Shown piece after piece: positions 55,789-64,000 of a stretch of 64,000 nt of DNA. The stretch covers positions 50,348 to 114,347 of the forward strand of contig NZ_SSWX01000005.1 of the NCBI RefSeq assembly GCF_004803635.1, in the 5' to 3' direction. Positions within the stretch are counted from its first letter, which is position 1. Each line of letters begins with the position of its first letter. The notes beneath the pieces were generated by a model. That model made no database searches. It was not told the DNA's origin and worked only from the letters and a program-made list of their open reading frames with translations. The position numbers and the translations under genes are program-made. This DNA comes from Lampropedia aestuarii (GTDB lineage: Bacteria; Pseudomonadota; Gammaproteobacteria; Burkholderiales; Burkholderiaceae_C).

Positions 55789-57282
55789 ATGACAGCACCC
55801 AAACTCATCAACGGCTACGAAGTCGTCATCGGCTTTGAAACCCACGCCCAATTGGCGACCAACAGCAAAATTTTCAGCCGCGCCGCCATCGGTTTTGGCG
55901 CTGAGCCCAACACCCACACCAGCGCGCTGGACTGCGCCTTGCCCGGCACCTTGCCAGTCATGAACAAGCATGCAGTGGCCCACGCCATTCGTCTGGGTCT
56001 GGCATTGGGCAGCCACGTCGCGCCCGTGAGCATTTTTGCGCGCAAAAACTACTTCTACCCCGACCTGCCCAAGGGCTACCAGATCAGCCAGTTTGAGATT
56101 CCGGTCGTGCAAGGCGGTGAAGTCAGCTTCTTCTTGGGCGACGAGAAAAAAACCGTGCGCCTGGTGCGCGCGCACCTGGAAGAAGATGCGGGCAAGTCCG
56201 TGCACGACCAATTTCCCGGCGAGTCCGGCATTGACCTCAACCGCGCTGGCACGCCGCTCTTGGAGATTGTCACCGAGCCTGATATTCGCTCCAGCGAAGA
56301 GGCCGTGGCTTACGCCAAAGAACTGCACAAAATCGTCACCTGGATTGGCATTTGCGACGGCAATATGCAAGAGGGCAACTTCCGCTGTGACGCCAACGTC
56401 TCGGTGCGCAAACCTGGCGCGCCGCTGGGCACCCGCCGCGAGATCAAAAACCTCAACAGCTTTCGCAATATGCAAATTGCGATCGACTATGAGATCCGTT
56501 GGCAGATCGAGCAAATCGAAGACGGCTACGACATCCAGCAAGCCACTGTGCTGTTCAACCCCGATACGGGCGAGACCCGCGCCATGCGCACAAAAGAAGA
56601 CAGCGCCGATTACCGCTACTTCCCCGACCCGGACCTGCCGCCACTAGTGATCGCGCCAGAATGGGTTGAGCAAGTCAAAGCCGAGATGCCTGAATTGCCA
56701 CGCCAAATGGCCGAGCGTTTTGTGCGTGACTACAGCCTGCCAGAATACGACGCCACCATCGTCACGCAAAGCCGTGCAATGGGCGCGTACTTTGAAGACG
56801 CGGCCAAAACCTCTGGCCAGGCCAAGCTGGTGAGTAACTGGATCATGGGCGAGGTCTCGCGCCGTTTGAACAACGAAGAAATAGGCATTGAAGCGGCGCC
56901 CGTACAACCCGCTGCGTTGGCTGCATTGATTGGCCGCATCGTGGACAACACCATCAGCAACAACGCCGCCAAGCAGGTGTTTGAAGCCTTGTGGAATGCA
57001 CCAACAGCTTCAGGCCAGAGCGCGTTGGGTGAAATTACTGTGGCTGGTCAGCTTTCTGTCGATGCGATCATCGAGTCCAAAGGCCTCAAGCAAATGAACG
57101 ACACGGGCGCGCTGGAAGCCATCATCGACGAGGTGATGGCCAACAACGCCGCCAACGTCGAGCAATACCGCGCGGGTAAAGACAAGGCCTTTAATGCGCT
57201 GGTGGGTCAGGTGATGAAGGCCAGCAAAGGCAAGGCCAATCCGGCGCAGGTCAATGCGTTGTTGAAGGCTAAGTTGGGTTAA
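55789..57282 (+). CDS. gatB: Asp-tRNA(Asn)/Glu-tRNA(Gln) amidotransferase subunit B
   Basis: This 497-aa protein has the kinase-like domain ([75 protein letters not shown]) and a C-terminal tRNA-binding YqeY-like tail (about 345-497). It activates the misacylated tRNA by phosphorylation and transfers the ammonia. Its presence means Gln-tRNA and/or Asn-tRNA is made indirectly. An upstream TTG in frame overlaps the gatA stop and is unlikely to be the start. The following gap 57283-57505 shows nothing clear. Confidence 0.97.
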   Translation: MTAPKLINGYEVVIGFETHAQLATNSKIFSRAAIGFGAEPNTHTSALDCALPGTLPVMNKHAVAHAIRLGLALGSHVAPVSIFARKNYFYPDLPKGYQISQFEIPVVQGGEVSFFLGDEKKTVRLVRAHLEEDAGKSVHDQFPGESGIDLNRAGTPLLEIVTEPDIRSSEEAVAYAKELHKIVTWIGICDGNMQEGNFRCDANVSVRKPGAPLGTRREIKNLNSFRNMQIAIDYEIRWQIEQIEDGYDIQQATVLFNPDTGETRAMRTKEDSADYRYFPDPDLPPLVIAPEWVEQVKAEMPELPRQMAERFVRDYSLPEYDATIVTQSRAMGAYFEDAAKTSGQAKLVSNWIMGEVSRRLNNEEIGIEAAPVQPAALAALIGRIVDNTISNNAAKQVFEALWNAPTASGQSALGEITVAGQLSVDAIIESKGLKQMNDTGALEAIIDEVMANNAANVEQYRAGKDKAFNALVGQVMKASKGKANPAQVNALLKAKLG

Positions 57283-57505
57283 GCGTGCGCGCTTAGTCAG
57301 TGAATGGGTGTCTGCAGCCTGGATGAATTGCCTGATGTGCTTGATGGTGATTCGTTGAGGTTGCCCATTGATGGCCGTGTGATTGGCTTAGCGCTGCATC
57401 TGCGCACGCAACAGCAATTCTCGGATTAGCCGCTTGTCGGCGCTTTGATTGAAGCTCCTGGTTCAATCAAAGCCATGGATTTTTTTGTTATGGAATGGCT
57501 TGGCC

Positions 57506-58333
57506 ATGAATTCTCTTGAGAGCGCGTCTTTGATTGTTTTAGACGCCGTCAGCAAACGCTTTGACCTCCCCGATGGCCGCACTTTTGATGCGGTCAAATC
57601 CGTCTCGTTGCACATCCCGGCTGGCTCTATTTTTGGCCTGATTGGCCAAAGCGGAGCAGGCAAATCGACGCTGCTGCGCCTGATCAATTTGCTCGAGCGC
57701 CCCGACAGCGGCAGTGTGGTGGTGGATGGCCAGGACTTGACGGCTTTGCCCAAATCCCAGCTGCGCCAGGCGCGGCAAAACATTGGCATGATTTTTCAGC
57801 AGTTCAATCTGATGCAAAACGCCACGGTGTTTGAGAACGTCGCCTTCCCGCTGAGCCTGCATGGCAAGCGCAGCAAGAAAGAGATTGCACAGCGCGTGGC
57901 CGAGTGTTTGGCCTTGGTGGGCCTGTCTGAAAAATCGGGCAGTTACCCGGCGCAATTGTCGGGCGGGCAAAAGCAGCGCGTGGCGATTGCACGCGCCTTG
58001 GCGCCGCGCCCGCATGTGATGCTGTGCGATGAGCCGACCTCGGCGCTGGATACCGGCACGACCCGCACGGTCTTGCAAACCCTGCGCGAGATCAACCAGA
58101 AACTGGGTGTGACGATCGTGATCGTCACACACGAGTTGTCGGTGGTGCAAGCCTTGTGTGACCGCGTGGCCGTGGTTGAAGCCGGTGAAGTGGTGGAGGA
58201 ATTTGCTGTGGCTGATGCATCTACACCGCGCCGCAGTGTGCTGGGCAAAGAGCTGGCCGTTGAGCAGCAGCGCCAGCACATTTTGCAAGAGTGGGAGGCG
58301 CAGCAGGCTGCGGCGCCACAGGCCAGCCATTGA
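57506..58333 (+). CDS. metN: Methionine ABC transporter ATP-binding protein MetN, without NIL domain
   Basis: This 275-aa ATPase has Walker A GQSGAGKST, Q-loop MIFQQFNLMQNATVFENV, signature LSGGQKQRVAIARAL, Walker B VMLCDEPTSALDT and H-loop VTHELSVVQALCDRVAVV. It is about 70 residues shorter than the usual MetN (near 343): after VVEEFAVADA it ends in a Gln/Ala-rich tail instead of the methionine-sensing C-terminal domain. A missing NIL domain predicts loss of trans-inhibition by methionine. Order metN-metI-metQ supports the assignment. ATG 57506 is chosen; the frame is open to 57449. Confidence 0.88.
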   Translation: MNSLESASLIVLDAVSKRFDLPDGRTFDAVKSVSLHIPAGSIFGLIGQSGAGKSTLLRLINLLERPDSGSVVVDGQDLTALPKSQLRQARQNIGMIFQQFNLMQNATVFENVAFPLSLHGKRSKKEIAQRVAECLALVGLSEKSGSYPAQLSGGQKQRVAIARALAPRPHVMLCDEPTSALDTGTTRTVLQTLREINQKLGVTIVIVTHELSVVQALCDRVAVVEAGEVVEEFAVADASTPRRSVLGKELAVEQQRQHILQEWEAQQAAAPQASH

Positions 58334-58438
58334 TGCAGGCAAGCGAACGCCTGCGCTGGGATGCGCTGGCGTATTGGCGGTATTTTTTGCTTGGCCGCTG
58401 CTGCGGTGGCAGGCCAATTGTTTGATTGAGTGGTGTGT

Positions 58439-59101
58439 ATGTCTGAGAATCTTGTCGCCCTTCTTCCTGAATTGTGGATCGCACTAGGCCAGACTGGCTT
58501 GATGCTGGGCATTGGCCTGGTCGCTGCGATTGTGCTGGGCGGTCCATTGGGGGTGCTGCTGTTCTTGCTCAGCCCCGGCCAGTCGATGGCGCACCGTGGT
58601 GCGTATTTGATCCTGAGCTGGGTCGTCAACACCGTGCGCTCATTCCCGTTCATCATTTTGCTGGTGGCCTTGGTGCCGTTCACGCGCATTGTTGCGGGCA
58701 CGTCCATTGGGCCGTTGGCCGCTGCGGTGCCGCTGTCAGTCGCTGCGATTCCGTACTTTGCCAGGCTGGTGGAGCAAAGCATTCGTGAAGTGCCGCGTGG
58801 CGTGATCGAAGCGGCCCACGCGATGGGCGCCTCCGAGCTGCAAATTGTCTGGCGCGTGCTGGTGCGCGAAGCCCGCTCGGGCCTGATATTGGCGCTGACA
58901 GTGTTGGCTGTGAGCTTCTTGTCGTACTCGGCCATTGCCGGTGTGGTCGGCGGCGGCGGTATTGGCGACTTGGCGATTCGCTATGGCTACTACCGCTTTC
59001 AAACCGATGTGATGCTGCTGACCGTGGGCATCCTGATTGTGCTGGTGCAAATCATCCAGTTTGGCGGCAATGCGTTGGCTGCCAAGCTCGATAAGCGTTG
59101 A
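58439..59101 (+). CDS. metI: Methionine ABC transporter permease MetI
   Basis: This 220-aa inner-membrane protein has five helices and family blocks LWIALGQTGLMLGIGL, NTVRSFPFIILLVALVPFTRI and the coupling loop VEQSIREVPRGVIEAAHAMGAS. It ends with GGGGIGDLAIRYGYYRFQTDVM. It follows metN after 105 bp without a terminator. ATG 58439 is preferred over GTG 58430. Confidence 0.94.
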   Translation: MSENLVALLPELWIALGQTGLMLGIGLVAAIVLGGPLGVLLFLLSPGQSMAHRGAYLILSWVVNTVRSFPFIILLVALVPFTRIVAGTSIGPLAAAVPLSVAAIPYFARLVEQSIREVPRGVIEAAHAMGASELQIVWRVLVREARSGLILALTVLAVSFLSYSAIAGVVGGGGIGDLAIRYGYYRFQTDVMLLTVGILIVLVQIIQFGGNALAAKLDKR

Positions 59102-59247
59102 AGCGGCAGCACATGTCAACCAATGGGGTATGGCGGACATTGGAATTGTTGGAAATGCCCTTATATGACGCAACTGCCAGTGCTGCGATGCACTGCGATG
59201 TCTGTTTGAATGGTTCGAGGTACTGAGCTGCCTCATGAGGAGTGAAT

Positions 59248-60063
59248 ATGTCTTTTCTTCGTCGCCACTTGTTGCTGGCTGCTGCTGCTACCGCGTTTGG
59301 TCTGGCTACCAATGTGTATGCGGCCGACCCGGCTAAAACCAATTTGACCTTGGGCGCCACCGCTGGCTACAACTACGATGTGCTCAAACTCGCGATTGCC
59401 CCGCAGTTGGAAAAAGAGGGCTACAAAGTGCGCCTGGTCGAGTTCAACGACTACGTGCAGCCTAATATGGCTTTGGCGCAAGGTGCGCTGGACGCCAATT
59501 TGTTCCAGCACATTGCCTACCTGAACCGTTTCAAAGAAGACCAAAAGTTGGATTTGACTGATCTGGTGCAAAGCACGACCGCGCCAATGGGCGTGTACTC
59601 GGAAAGCATCACGTCTTTGGCCGATTTGCCGGACGGCGCACGCGTGACCCTGCCTAACGACCCAAGCAACCTGGCCCGTGCCTTGCAATTGCTGGTGCAG
59701 CAAAAGCTGATCACCGTCAAGGCCGATGCCGATCCGCTGCGCGTGAGCGAGCGTGATGTAGAGCAAAACAGCAAAAACCTGAAGTTTGTGCCGATTGAAG
59801 CCGCGCAATTGCCGCGCACTCTGGGCGATGCCGCGATTGCCATCGTGCCTGGCAACTTTGCCACTTCGGCTGGCCTGAAATTCACCAGCGCATTGGCGCT
59901 GGAAGTGCCACCGGTCAACTACCAACAAGTGGTGGCCGTGCGCGCAGCCGATGTCGACACCCCATGGGCCAAGGACATCAAGCAAGCGTTTGGCACGCCG
60001 TACTTCAAGGAAGTGCTGGACAAAGAGTTCCCTGGCTACACACGCCCAGCGGCTTTGCAATAA
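59248..60063 (+). CDS. metQ: Methionine-binding protein MetQ (NlpA family)
   Basis: This 271-aa protein has a signal peptide (MSFLRRHLLLAAAATAFGLATNVYA) but no lipobox, so it is probably soluble in the periplasm. Family motifs are FNDYVQPNMALAQGALDANLFQHIAYL, STTAPMGVYS, VTLPNDPSNLARALQLL and KAFGTPYF-like KQAFGTPYFKEV. GAGGAG lies five bases before ATG 59248. A strong terminator follows. Confidence 0.93.
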   Translation: MSFLRRHLLLAAAATAFGLATNVYAADPAKTNLTLGATAGYNYDVLKLAIAPQLEKEGYKVRLVEFNDYVQPNMALAQGALDANLFQHIAYLNRFKEDQKLDLTDLVQSTTAPMGVYSESITSLADLPDGARVTLPNDPSNLARALQLLVQQKLITVKADADPLRVSERDVEQNSKNLKFVPIEAAQLPRTLGDAAIAIVPGNFATSAGLKFTSALALEVPPVNYQQVVAVRAADVDTPWAKDIKQAFGTPYFKEVLDKEFPGYTRPAALQ

Positions 60064-60125
60064 GCACCTGATGGGCTGATTGTGCTGTGGCCATGCGCTG
60101 CAGCACGGTGAGAGCCAATCCCCAC

Positions 60126-60154
60126 AACACCAGCCCAATGGCTGGTGTTTTTTT
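60126..60154 (+). terminator. Terminator of metNIQ
   Basis: AACACCAGCC / GGCTGGTGTT with loop CAAT is followed by a run of T. It is a textbook Rho-independent terminator 63 bp after the metQ stop. Confidence 0.92.
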
Positions 60155-60246
60155 GTATCAACTCCGCACAAAATGTCCTAGGCTGCCGCGTTTTACTCTA
60201 TTGTTGCGCCATTGCAGTGCATGCTGCGCTTTGAGGGAGGGGAACA

Positions 60247-61746
60247 ATGCGGATTCGGTCCTTTTTTATTGAGGCTTGGCGCATGGCGCCATTCAGAGTC
60301 GTGCCGGCCTTGATCACCACGGCGGTGTTGGTCGGTTTGCTGTGTGTGCCGACGCCAGAGGGCTTGAGCGACGATGGTTGGCGCATGCTGGCCATTTTTC
60401 TGACCACGATTGTGGCCATCATCTCCAAGGTCATGCCGATTGGCGTGATGGCTTTGATGGCGCTGGTGATTGTGGCACTCTCCAAAGTCACCTCCGACAG
60501 CTCCAAGGCTGCGGTGACCGATGTGCTCAGCAGCATGTCCAACCCGTTGATCTGGCTGATTGTCATCGCCATTTTGATTTCATTGGGTTTAAAAAATACC
60601 GGCCTGGGCAGGCGCTTGGGCATGTTTTTCATTGCGATTTTGGGCAAACGCACGATTGGCATTGGCTACGGCCTGACCCTGTGCGAACTGCTGCTGGCAC
60701 CAGTCACACCGTCCAATACGGCGCGCGGCGGCGGCATCATGCACCCGATCATGAAGTCGATTGCGACCGGCTTTGACTCTGACCCGGCCAAGGGCAGTGA
60801 GCGCAAGGTCGGTACTTATTTGGCCTTGGTCAACTACCACGCCAACCCGATCACCTCGGCCATGTTCTTGACCGCCACCGCGCCCAATCCGCTGGTGCAA
60901 AGCTTTGTCAGCAAAGCCACGGACGGCGCGATCACCCTGACCTGGACGACTTGGGCGCTGGCCATGTTGGTGCCGGGTTTGGCGGCGCTGTTCTTGATGC
61001 CTTTGGTGATTTATCTGCTGGCGCCGCCCGAGCTCAAACACACGCCAGACGCGGTACTGATGGCCAAGCGCGAGCTGCATGAGATGGGCAGTCTGTCGAC
61101 CAAAGAAATCATCATGCTGGGCACCTTTGTATTGCTGCTGCTGCTCTGGGCGAATGTGCCTGCGATGGTTTTTGGCCCCAGTTTTAACCTGGACCCAACG
61201 GCGGTGGCTTTGCTGGGTCTGTTTATTTTGGTGATTACCGGCACGATCAGCTGGAATGATGTGCTGGGTGAGAAAAGCGCCTGGGACACGTTGATCTGGT
61301 TTGGCGCCCTGGTGATGATGGCCGAGCAGCTCAATAAACTGGGCGTGATCAGCTGGTTCTCCAAGCTGATGGAAAACGGCATTGTGTCGTCTGGCATGCC
61401 TTGGGAGGCTGCGGCTTTGGTGCTGGTGTTGGTCTTTACGCTGAGCCACTATGCGTTTGCCTCGACCACTGCGCACATCAGCGCGATGATGCTGGCGTTC
61501 TTGACCGTTGGCCTGGCCTTGGTGCCAGCGCCTTACCAAGGCCTGTTTGTGCTGATGATGGTGGCTGCCTCGGCGATCATGATGACCTTGACGCATTACG
61601 CCACCGGCACCTCGCCCATCATTTTTGGCAGTGGCTATGTGACCATGGGCCACTGGTGGGGCGTGGGCCTGGTGATGTGCCTGGTCGAGCTGCTGATTTT
61701 TGCTGTCGTTGGCGGCCTGTGGTGGAAGGCGCTGGGGTACTGGTAA
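60247..61746 (+). CDS. DASS-family anion:sodium symporter (CitT/YflS-like)
   Basis: This 499-aa protein has about 12 helices. The two SNT-type substrate motifs are APVTPSNTARGGGIMHP near residue 160 and STTAHISAMM near 405, with CEL preceding the first. Such carriers exchange or import dicarboxylates and tricarboxylates such as citrate, tartrate, malate or 2-oxoglutarate. The RGGGI after SNT resembles the CitT/TtdT/YflS branch. GGGAGGGGAAC precedes the ATG. The substrate cannot be fixed without experiment. Confidence 0.88.
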   Translation: MRIRSFFIEAWRMAPFRVVPALITTAVLVGLLCVPTPEGLSDDGWRMLAIFLTTIVAIISKVMPIGVMALMALVIVALSKVTSDSSKAAVTDVLSSMSNPLIWLIVIAILISLGLKNTGLGRRLGMFFIAILGKRTIGIGYGLTLCELLLAPVTPSNTARGGGIMHPIMKSIATGFDSDPAKGSERKVGTYLALVNYHANPITSAMFLTATAPNPLVQSFVSKATDGAITLTWTTWALAMLVPGLAALFLMPLVIYLLAPPELKHTPDAVLMAKRELHEMGSLSTKEIIMLGTFVLLLLLWANVPAMVFGPSFNLDPTAVALLGLFILVITGTISWNDVLGEKSAWDTLIWFGALVMMAEQLNKLGVISWFSKLMENGIVSSGMPWEAAALVLVLVFTLSHYAFASTTAHISAMMLAFLTVGLALVPAPYQGLFVLMMVAASAIMMTLTHYATGTSPIIFGSGYVTMGHWWGVGLVMCLVELLIFAVVGGLWWKALGYW

Positions 61747-61798
61747 GCCACAGCAGCAATGGCATGGTTTGGCAGCGCCACACTGCCAAACCCTGCGT

Positions 61799-62890
61799 TT
61801 AACGCAGCACTTTTGAAGGCACTTCGTGTGTCAGCTGCAGCAAGCCGTCGAGAATAAAAAAGTGGTCGTCAAAAAAGCGCTCTGGCATGTGGCCCAGCTC
61901 GGCAATGGGCACCCACAACGCGGCTTTGGCGTCGTCTGCGCCTTGCACCGCAGGCGGCGTGCCATAGCCCAAATCAAAATGGAATACATGCGTGACCGTG
62001 CGCCCGCGCAGGCTGCGGTCCGGGTGGTCAAACACCCGGCTGGTGCGCAGCGCTTGGCGCCAGCTGTCTTCGCTGATGTCCAGCATGGTCTCTTCACGCA
62101 ATTCGCGCAGGCACGACTGCCACAGCGTATCGCGTGGCTCCAGATAACCACCGGGCAAGGCGTACAGGCCCTGTCCAGGCATTTGCCCGCGCTCGACCAG
62201 CAGCACATGGCCCTGGCATTGCACCAGCGCATCGACGGTGATGAACATCGGCGGGTAGGGCGCGCTGGCCCACGACTGGTGGTAGCTTTTGAGCATTTGC
62301 CACTCTTGCTGCAGCAGCGCGAAATCAGCACTTGTGCGCCACTGCAGCAGCCACTGTGCCACTGCCTCTGGCACATGGGCCAGGAGCAGGTTGTGCAAGG
62401 CGTCCAGCTCTGTTGGTGCCGCATCCAGGGCGGTTGCAAAGCAGGCTTGGCGCACTACGGTGGCATCGGTTTGGCCCTGGCGCGGGAAGTTCAGCAGCTC
62501 CCAGGTGGGGAACTGGGCCAGATAAGCGCTGCTGGCATCTTTGAAGTGGCCAACCAGGGCCACGGTTGGCGTGGCACCAGGCAGCGATTGCGCCAACAGG
62601 TCTTTGACGCCACTGTGCACCGCTTGCACCCAGCGCGCTTCATCGTAAAAGTCGCGCATCGCCAGAAACTGCACACGCTGACGGTCGACTTCGGGCAGTG
62701 CGGCCAGCAGCATGTCCCGGCGTTCTTGCCAGGTAAACGGGTTTTTCGGCGTGCGCGACTGGAAGGCCGAGCCCAGCACAACCACGACACGCTCTGCGGC
62801 ATTCAGTGCATGGCGCAGCATGGCCAGATGGCCTGAATGTGGGGGTTGGAATCGGCCAATGAAAATTGCAGCATCGAATCGGTGGGCCAT
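61799..62890 (-). CDS. nadM: Bifunctional NMN adenylyltransferase/Nudix hydrolase (NadM-Nudix)
   Basis: This 363-aa two-domain protein has an N-terminal nucleotidyltransferase with IGRFQPPHSGH (HxGH at 18-21) and SAFQSRTPKNPFTWQERRDML. The C-terminal Nudix domain has the box GGYLEPRDTLWQSCLRELREETM at about 234-256. The first half makes NAD from NMN, and the second hydrolyses ADP-ribose or related compounds in characterised homologues. ATG 62890 (MAHRFDAAIFIG) is the better start than 62899. It is the last gene of a minus-strand NAD-salvage cluster with pncB. Confidence 0.92.
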   Translation of the reverse strand: MAHRFDAAIFIGRFQPPHSGHLAMLRHALNAAERVVVVLGSAFQSRTPKNPFTWQERRDMLLAALPEVDRQRVQFLAMRDFYDEARWVQAVHSGVKDLLAQSLPGATPTVALVGHFKDASSAYLAQFPTWELLNFPRQGQTDATVVRQACFATALDAAPTELDALHNLLLAHVPEAVAQWLLQWRTSADFALLQQEWQMLKSYHQSWASAPYPPMFITVDALVQCQGHVLLVERGQMPGQGLYALPGGYLEPRDTLWQSCLRELREETMLDISEDSWRQALRTSRVFDHPDRSLRGRTVTHVFHFDLGYGTPPAVQGADDAKAALWVPIAELGHMPERFFDDHFFILDGLLQLTHEVPSKVLR

Positions 62891-62925
62891 GCAAAACACT
62901 CCGTGAATGTGTCTGTCAGCGCTTG

Positions 62926-63420
62926 TCAGTCTGCCTTTGATGGTGCAGCGGCAGGGCTTGGGCGCAGCATATCCACATGGGGTATGCCGTCTTCTAAATA
63001 GGGCGCGCTGTCAGCTACAAAGCCGACTGAGCCATAAAAGGCCTGCAAATGGCTTTGTGCGCTGAGGCGAATCGCTCTGCCAGGGTAGAGGCGTTCGGTC
63101 GCGGCAATCGCCTCCTGCATCAAGGCGCGGCCGAGTTGGAGGGCGCGAAACTCCGGCAAGACGATCACGCGCCCAATCGAGGGTTCGGCGAATTTCAAGC
63201 CAGGGCCAACAATGCGCGCATAGGCGCTCAATTGGCCGTTGCTGCGGCCTTGCAGGTGATGGGCCGCGGCGTCGTAGTCGTCCACCTCCTGGTAGGGGCA
63301 GTGTTGTTCGACGACAAAAATTGCCACCCGTGCCTGCACAATCTCCAGCAATTCGCTGGTGCTGAGCTCGGACAGGGGCGCACAGCGGAACTGGACGTTT
63401 GGCTGGGCGGGCACTGTCAT
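62926..63420 (-). CDS. GNAT-family acetyltransferase, ElaA-like
   Basis: This 164-aa protein has ElaA-family landmarks: [32 protein letters not shown], an acetyl-CoA loop around [20 protein letters not shown], and [16 protein letters not shown]. The substrate of ElaA proteins is not established. It overlaps the pncB stop by 4 bp and is followed by nadM, suggesting co-expression with NAD salvage. Confidence 0.87.
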   Translation of the reverse strand: MTVPAQPNVQFRCAPLSELSTSELLEIVQARVAIFVVEQHCPYQEVDDYDAAAHHLQGRSNGQLSAYARIVGPGLKFAEPSIGRVIVLPEFRALQLGRALMQEAIAATERLYPGRAIRLSAQSHLQAFYGSVGFVADSAPYLEDGIPHVDMLRPSPAAAPSKAD

Positions 63421-64000
63421 GGCTGTTTGACCTGGAACACCTGCATCAAGTAGTTGAGGAAGGTTTGGTCATCACACAGCAGCTTGCCAGGCGAGTCGGA
63501 GATTTTCGCCACCGGCTGGCCATTGGCACTGGTGAGCTTCATCACAATGGACAGCGGCTTCAGGCCCATGTCATTGGTCAGCTGCGTGCCAATGCCAAAG
63601 CCGCATTGCGTGCGGTCGGCAAAGTGGTGGTAGATGCGCAGCGCTTCTGGCACATCCAGACCGTCCGAAAACACCAGGCGTTTGGTGTGGGCGTCAATGC
63701 GCAGCCTGGCGTAATGCGCCAAGGCTTTCTCACCCCAGACTACCGGATCGCCCGAGTCATGGCGCAGGCCATCGAACAGCTTGGCAAAATACAAATCAAA
63801 GTCGGCGATGAATGCGTCCATGCCGACCGTGTCGGTGAGGGCGATGCCCAAATCCCCGCGGTACTCTTGCACCCAGCTCTCCAGCGCGGCTTTTTGGAAG
63901 TTGCGCAGCTGCACGACGCCCAGTGCCTGGTAGGTCTGGAAGTATTCGTGCGCCATCGTGCCAATGGGCACAATGTCCAGGTCCATCGCCAATTGCACGT
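63417..64000 (-). CDS. pncB: Nicotinate phosphoribosyltransferase, C-terminal part (5' end outside window)
   Basis: About 193 codons are visible; the N-terminal half lies beyond the window. Family blocks are [73 protein letters not shown] and [13 protein letters not shown]. The last region ends [24 protein letters not shown]. The enzyme makes nicotinate mononucleotide in the Preiss-Handler route. Its stop overlaps the acetyltransferase start. Confidence 0.95.
   Translation of the reverse strand, partial: VQLAMDLDIVPIGTMAHEYFQTYQALGVVQLRNFQKAALESWVQEYRGDLGIALTDTVGMDAFIADFDLYFAKLFDGLRHDSGDPVVWGEKALAHYARLRIDAHTKRLVFSDGLDVPEALRIYHHFADRTQCGFGIGTQLTNDMGLKPLSIVMKLTSANGQPVAKISDSPGKLLCDDQTFLNYLMQVFQVKQP

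Noticed and set aside
60589-61653. Minus-strand ORF of 354 codons opposite the DASS transporter
   Set aside because: Gln/His/Arg-rich antisense translation of a transporter gene, no family features.

Overview
This 64 kb window looks like a chromosomal segment of a betaproteobacterium of the order Burkholderiales, most probably family Comamonadaceae. This is inferred from the gene set (hpnDE, gatCAB divergent from mreBCD-mrdA, short Hpf and PtsN, CrbS/CrbR-type acetate regulators) and from the moderately GC-rich, Leu-CUG-rich coding style. No 16S gene or marker search was available, so the genus is not claimed. Most genes are housekeeping, and coding density is high.

Layout. 0-3.5 kb: a GDSL esterase lipoprotein and squalene genes hpnD and hpnE. 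3.6-12.3 kb: an envelope-glycan block with a WaaE-like GT2, a WaaL-type O-antigen ligase, GT4, GT2, two tandem capsular-type glycosyltransferases and galE on the opposite strand. 12.4-15.5 kb: a response regulator/histidine kinase pair and a LysE-family exporter. 15.7-16.2 kb: three identical tRNA-Leu(CAG) genes in perfect 230-bp tandem repeats, followed by rnr. 18.7-25.6 kb: a complete jetABCD operon (type I Wadjet, an SMC-like anti-plasmid system). 25.9-35.0 kb: an acetate-use block (yjcH-actP, acs, then crbR convergent with the giant sensor crbS). 35.2-38.3 kb: a DUF441 protein and a polar amino-acid ABC importer. 38.4-40.8 kb: a penicillin/AHL-acylase-like lipoprotein. 41.3-44.9 kb: thiamine genes, with thiE divergent from a TPP riboswitch followed by thiS-thiG-thiF. 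45.2-46.3 kb: ptsN and hpf. 46.9-48.9 kb: an isovaleryl-CoA-type dehydrogenase and a beta carbonic anhydrase. 48.9-57.3 kb: mrdA-mreD-mreC-mreB divergent from gatCAB. 57.5-61.7 kb: metNIQ and a DASS anion transporter. 61.8-64 kb: nadM/Nudix, an ElaA-type acetyltransferase and partial pncB (NAD salvage).

Two things stand out. First is the intact Wadjet operon: all four genes overlap or abut, and all the catalytic motifs I looked for are present. It sits between rnr and the acetate genes and is preceded by a perfect 17-bp inverted repeat. Second is a family of short non-coding repeats with terminal inverted repeats (ends GAGCCTGTTC or GAACSTGTTTACGATC) flanked by 3-bp TNA duplications. At least seven copies or remnants occur here, very often starting directly at a stop codon. 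They look like MITEs mobilised by an IS5-type transposase that is not in the window.

How the genes act together: actP imports acetate and acs activates it, probably under CrbS/CrbR control. ThiS/G/F and ThiE build the thiazole and join it to HMP under TPP feedback. MreBCD with PBP2 controls rod shape. GatCAB makes Gln-tRNA/Asn-tRNA by transamidation. The GT/WaaL/GalE block builds and attaches surface polysaccharide. All functional statements rest on motifs and context read by eye. No database search was run.
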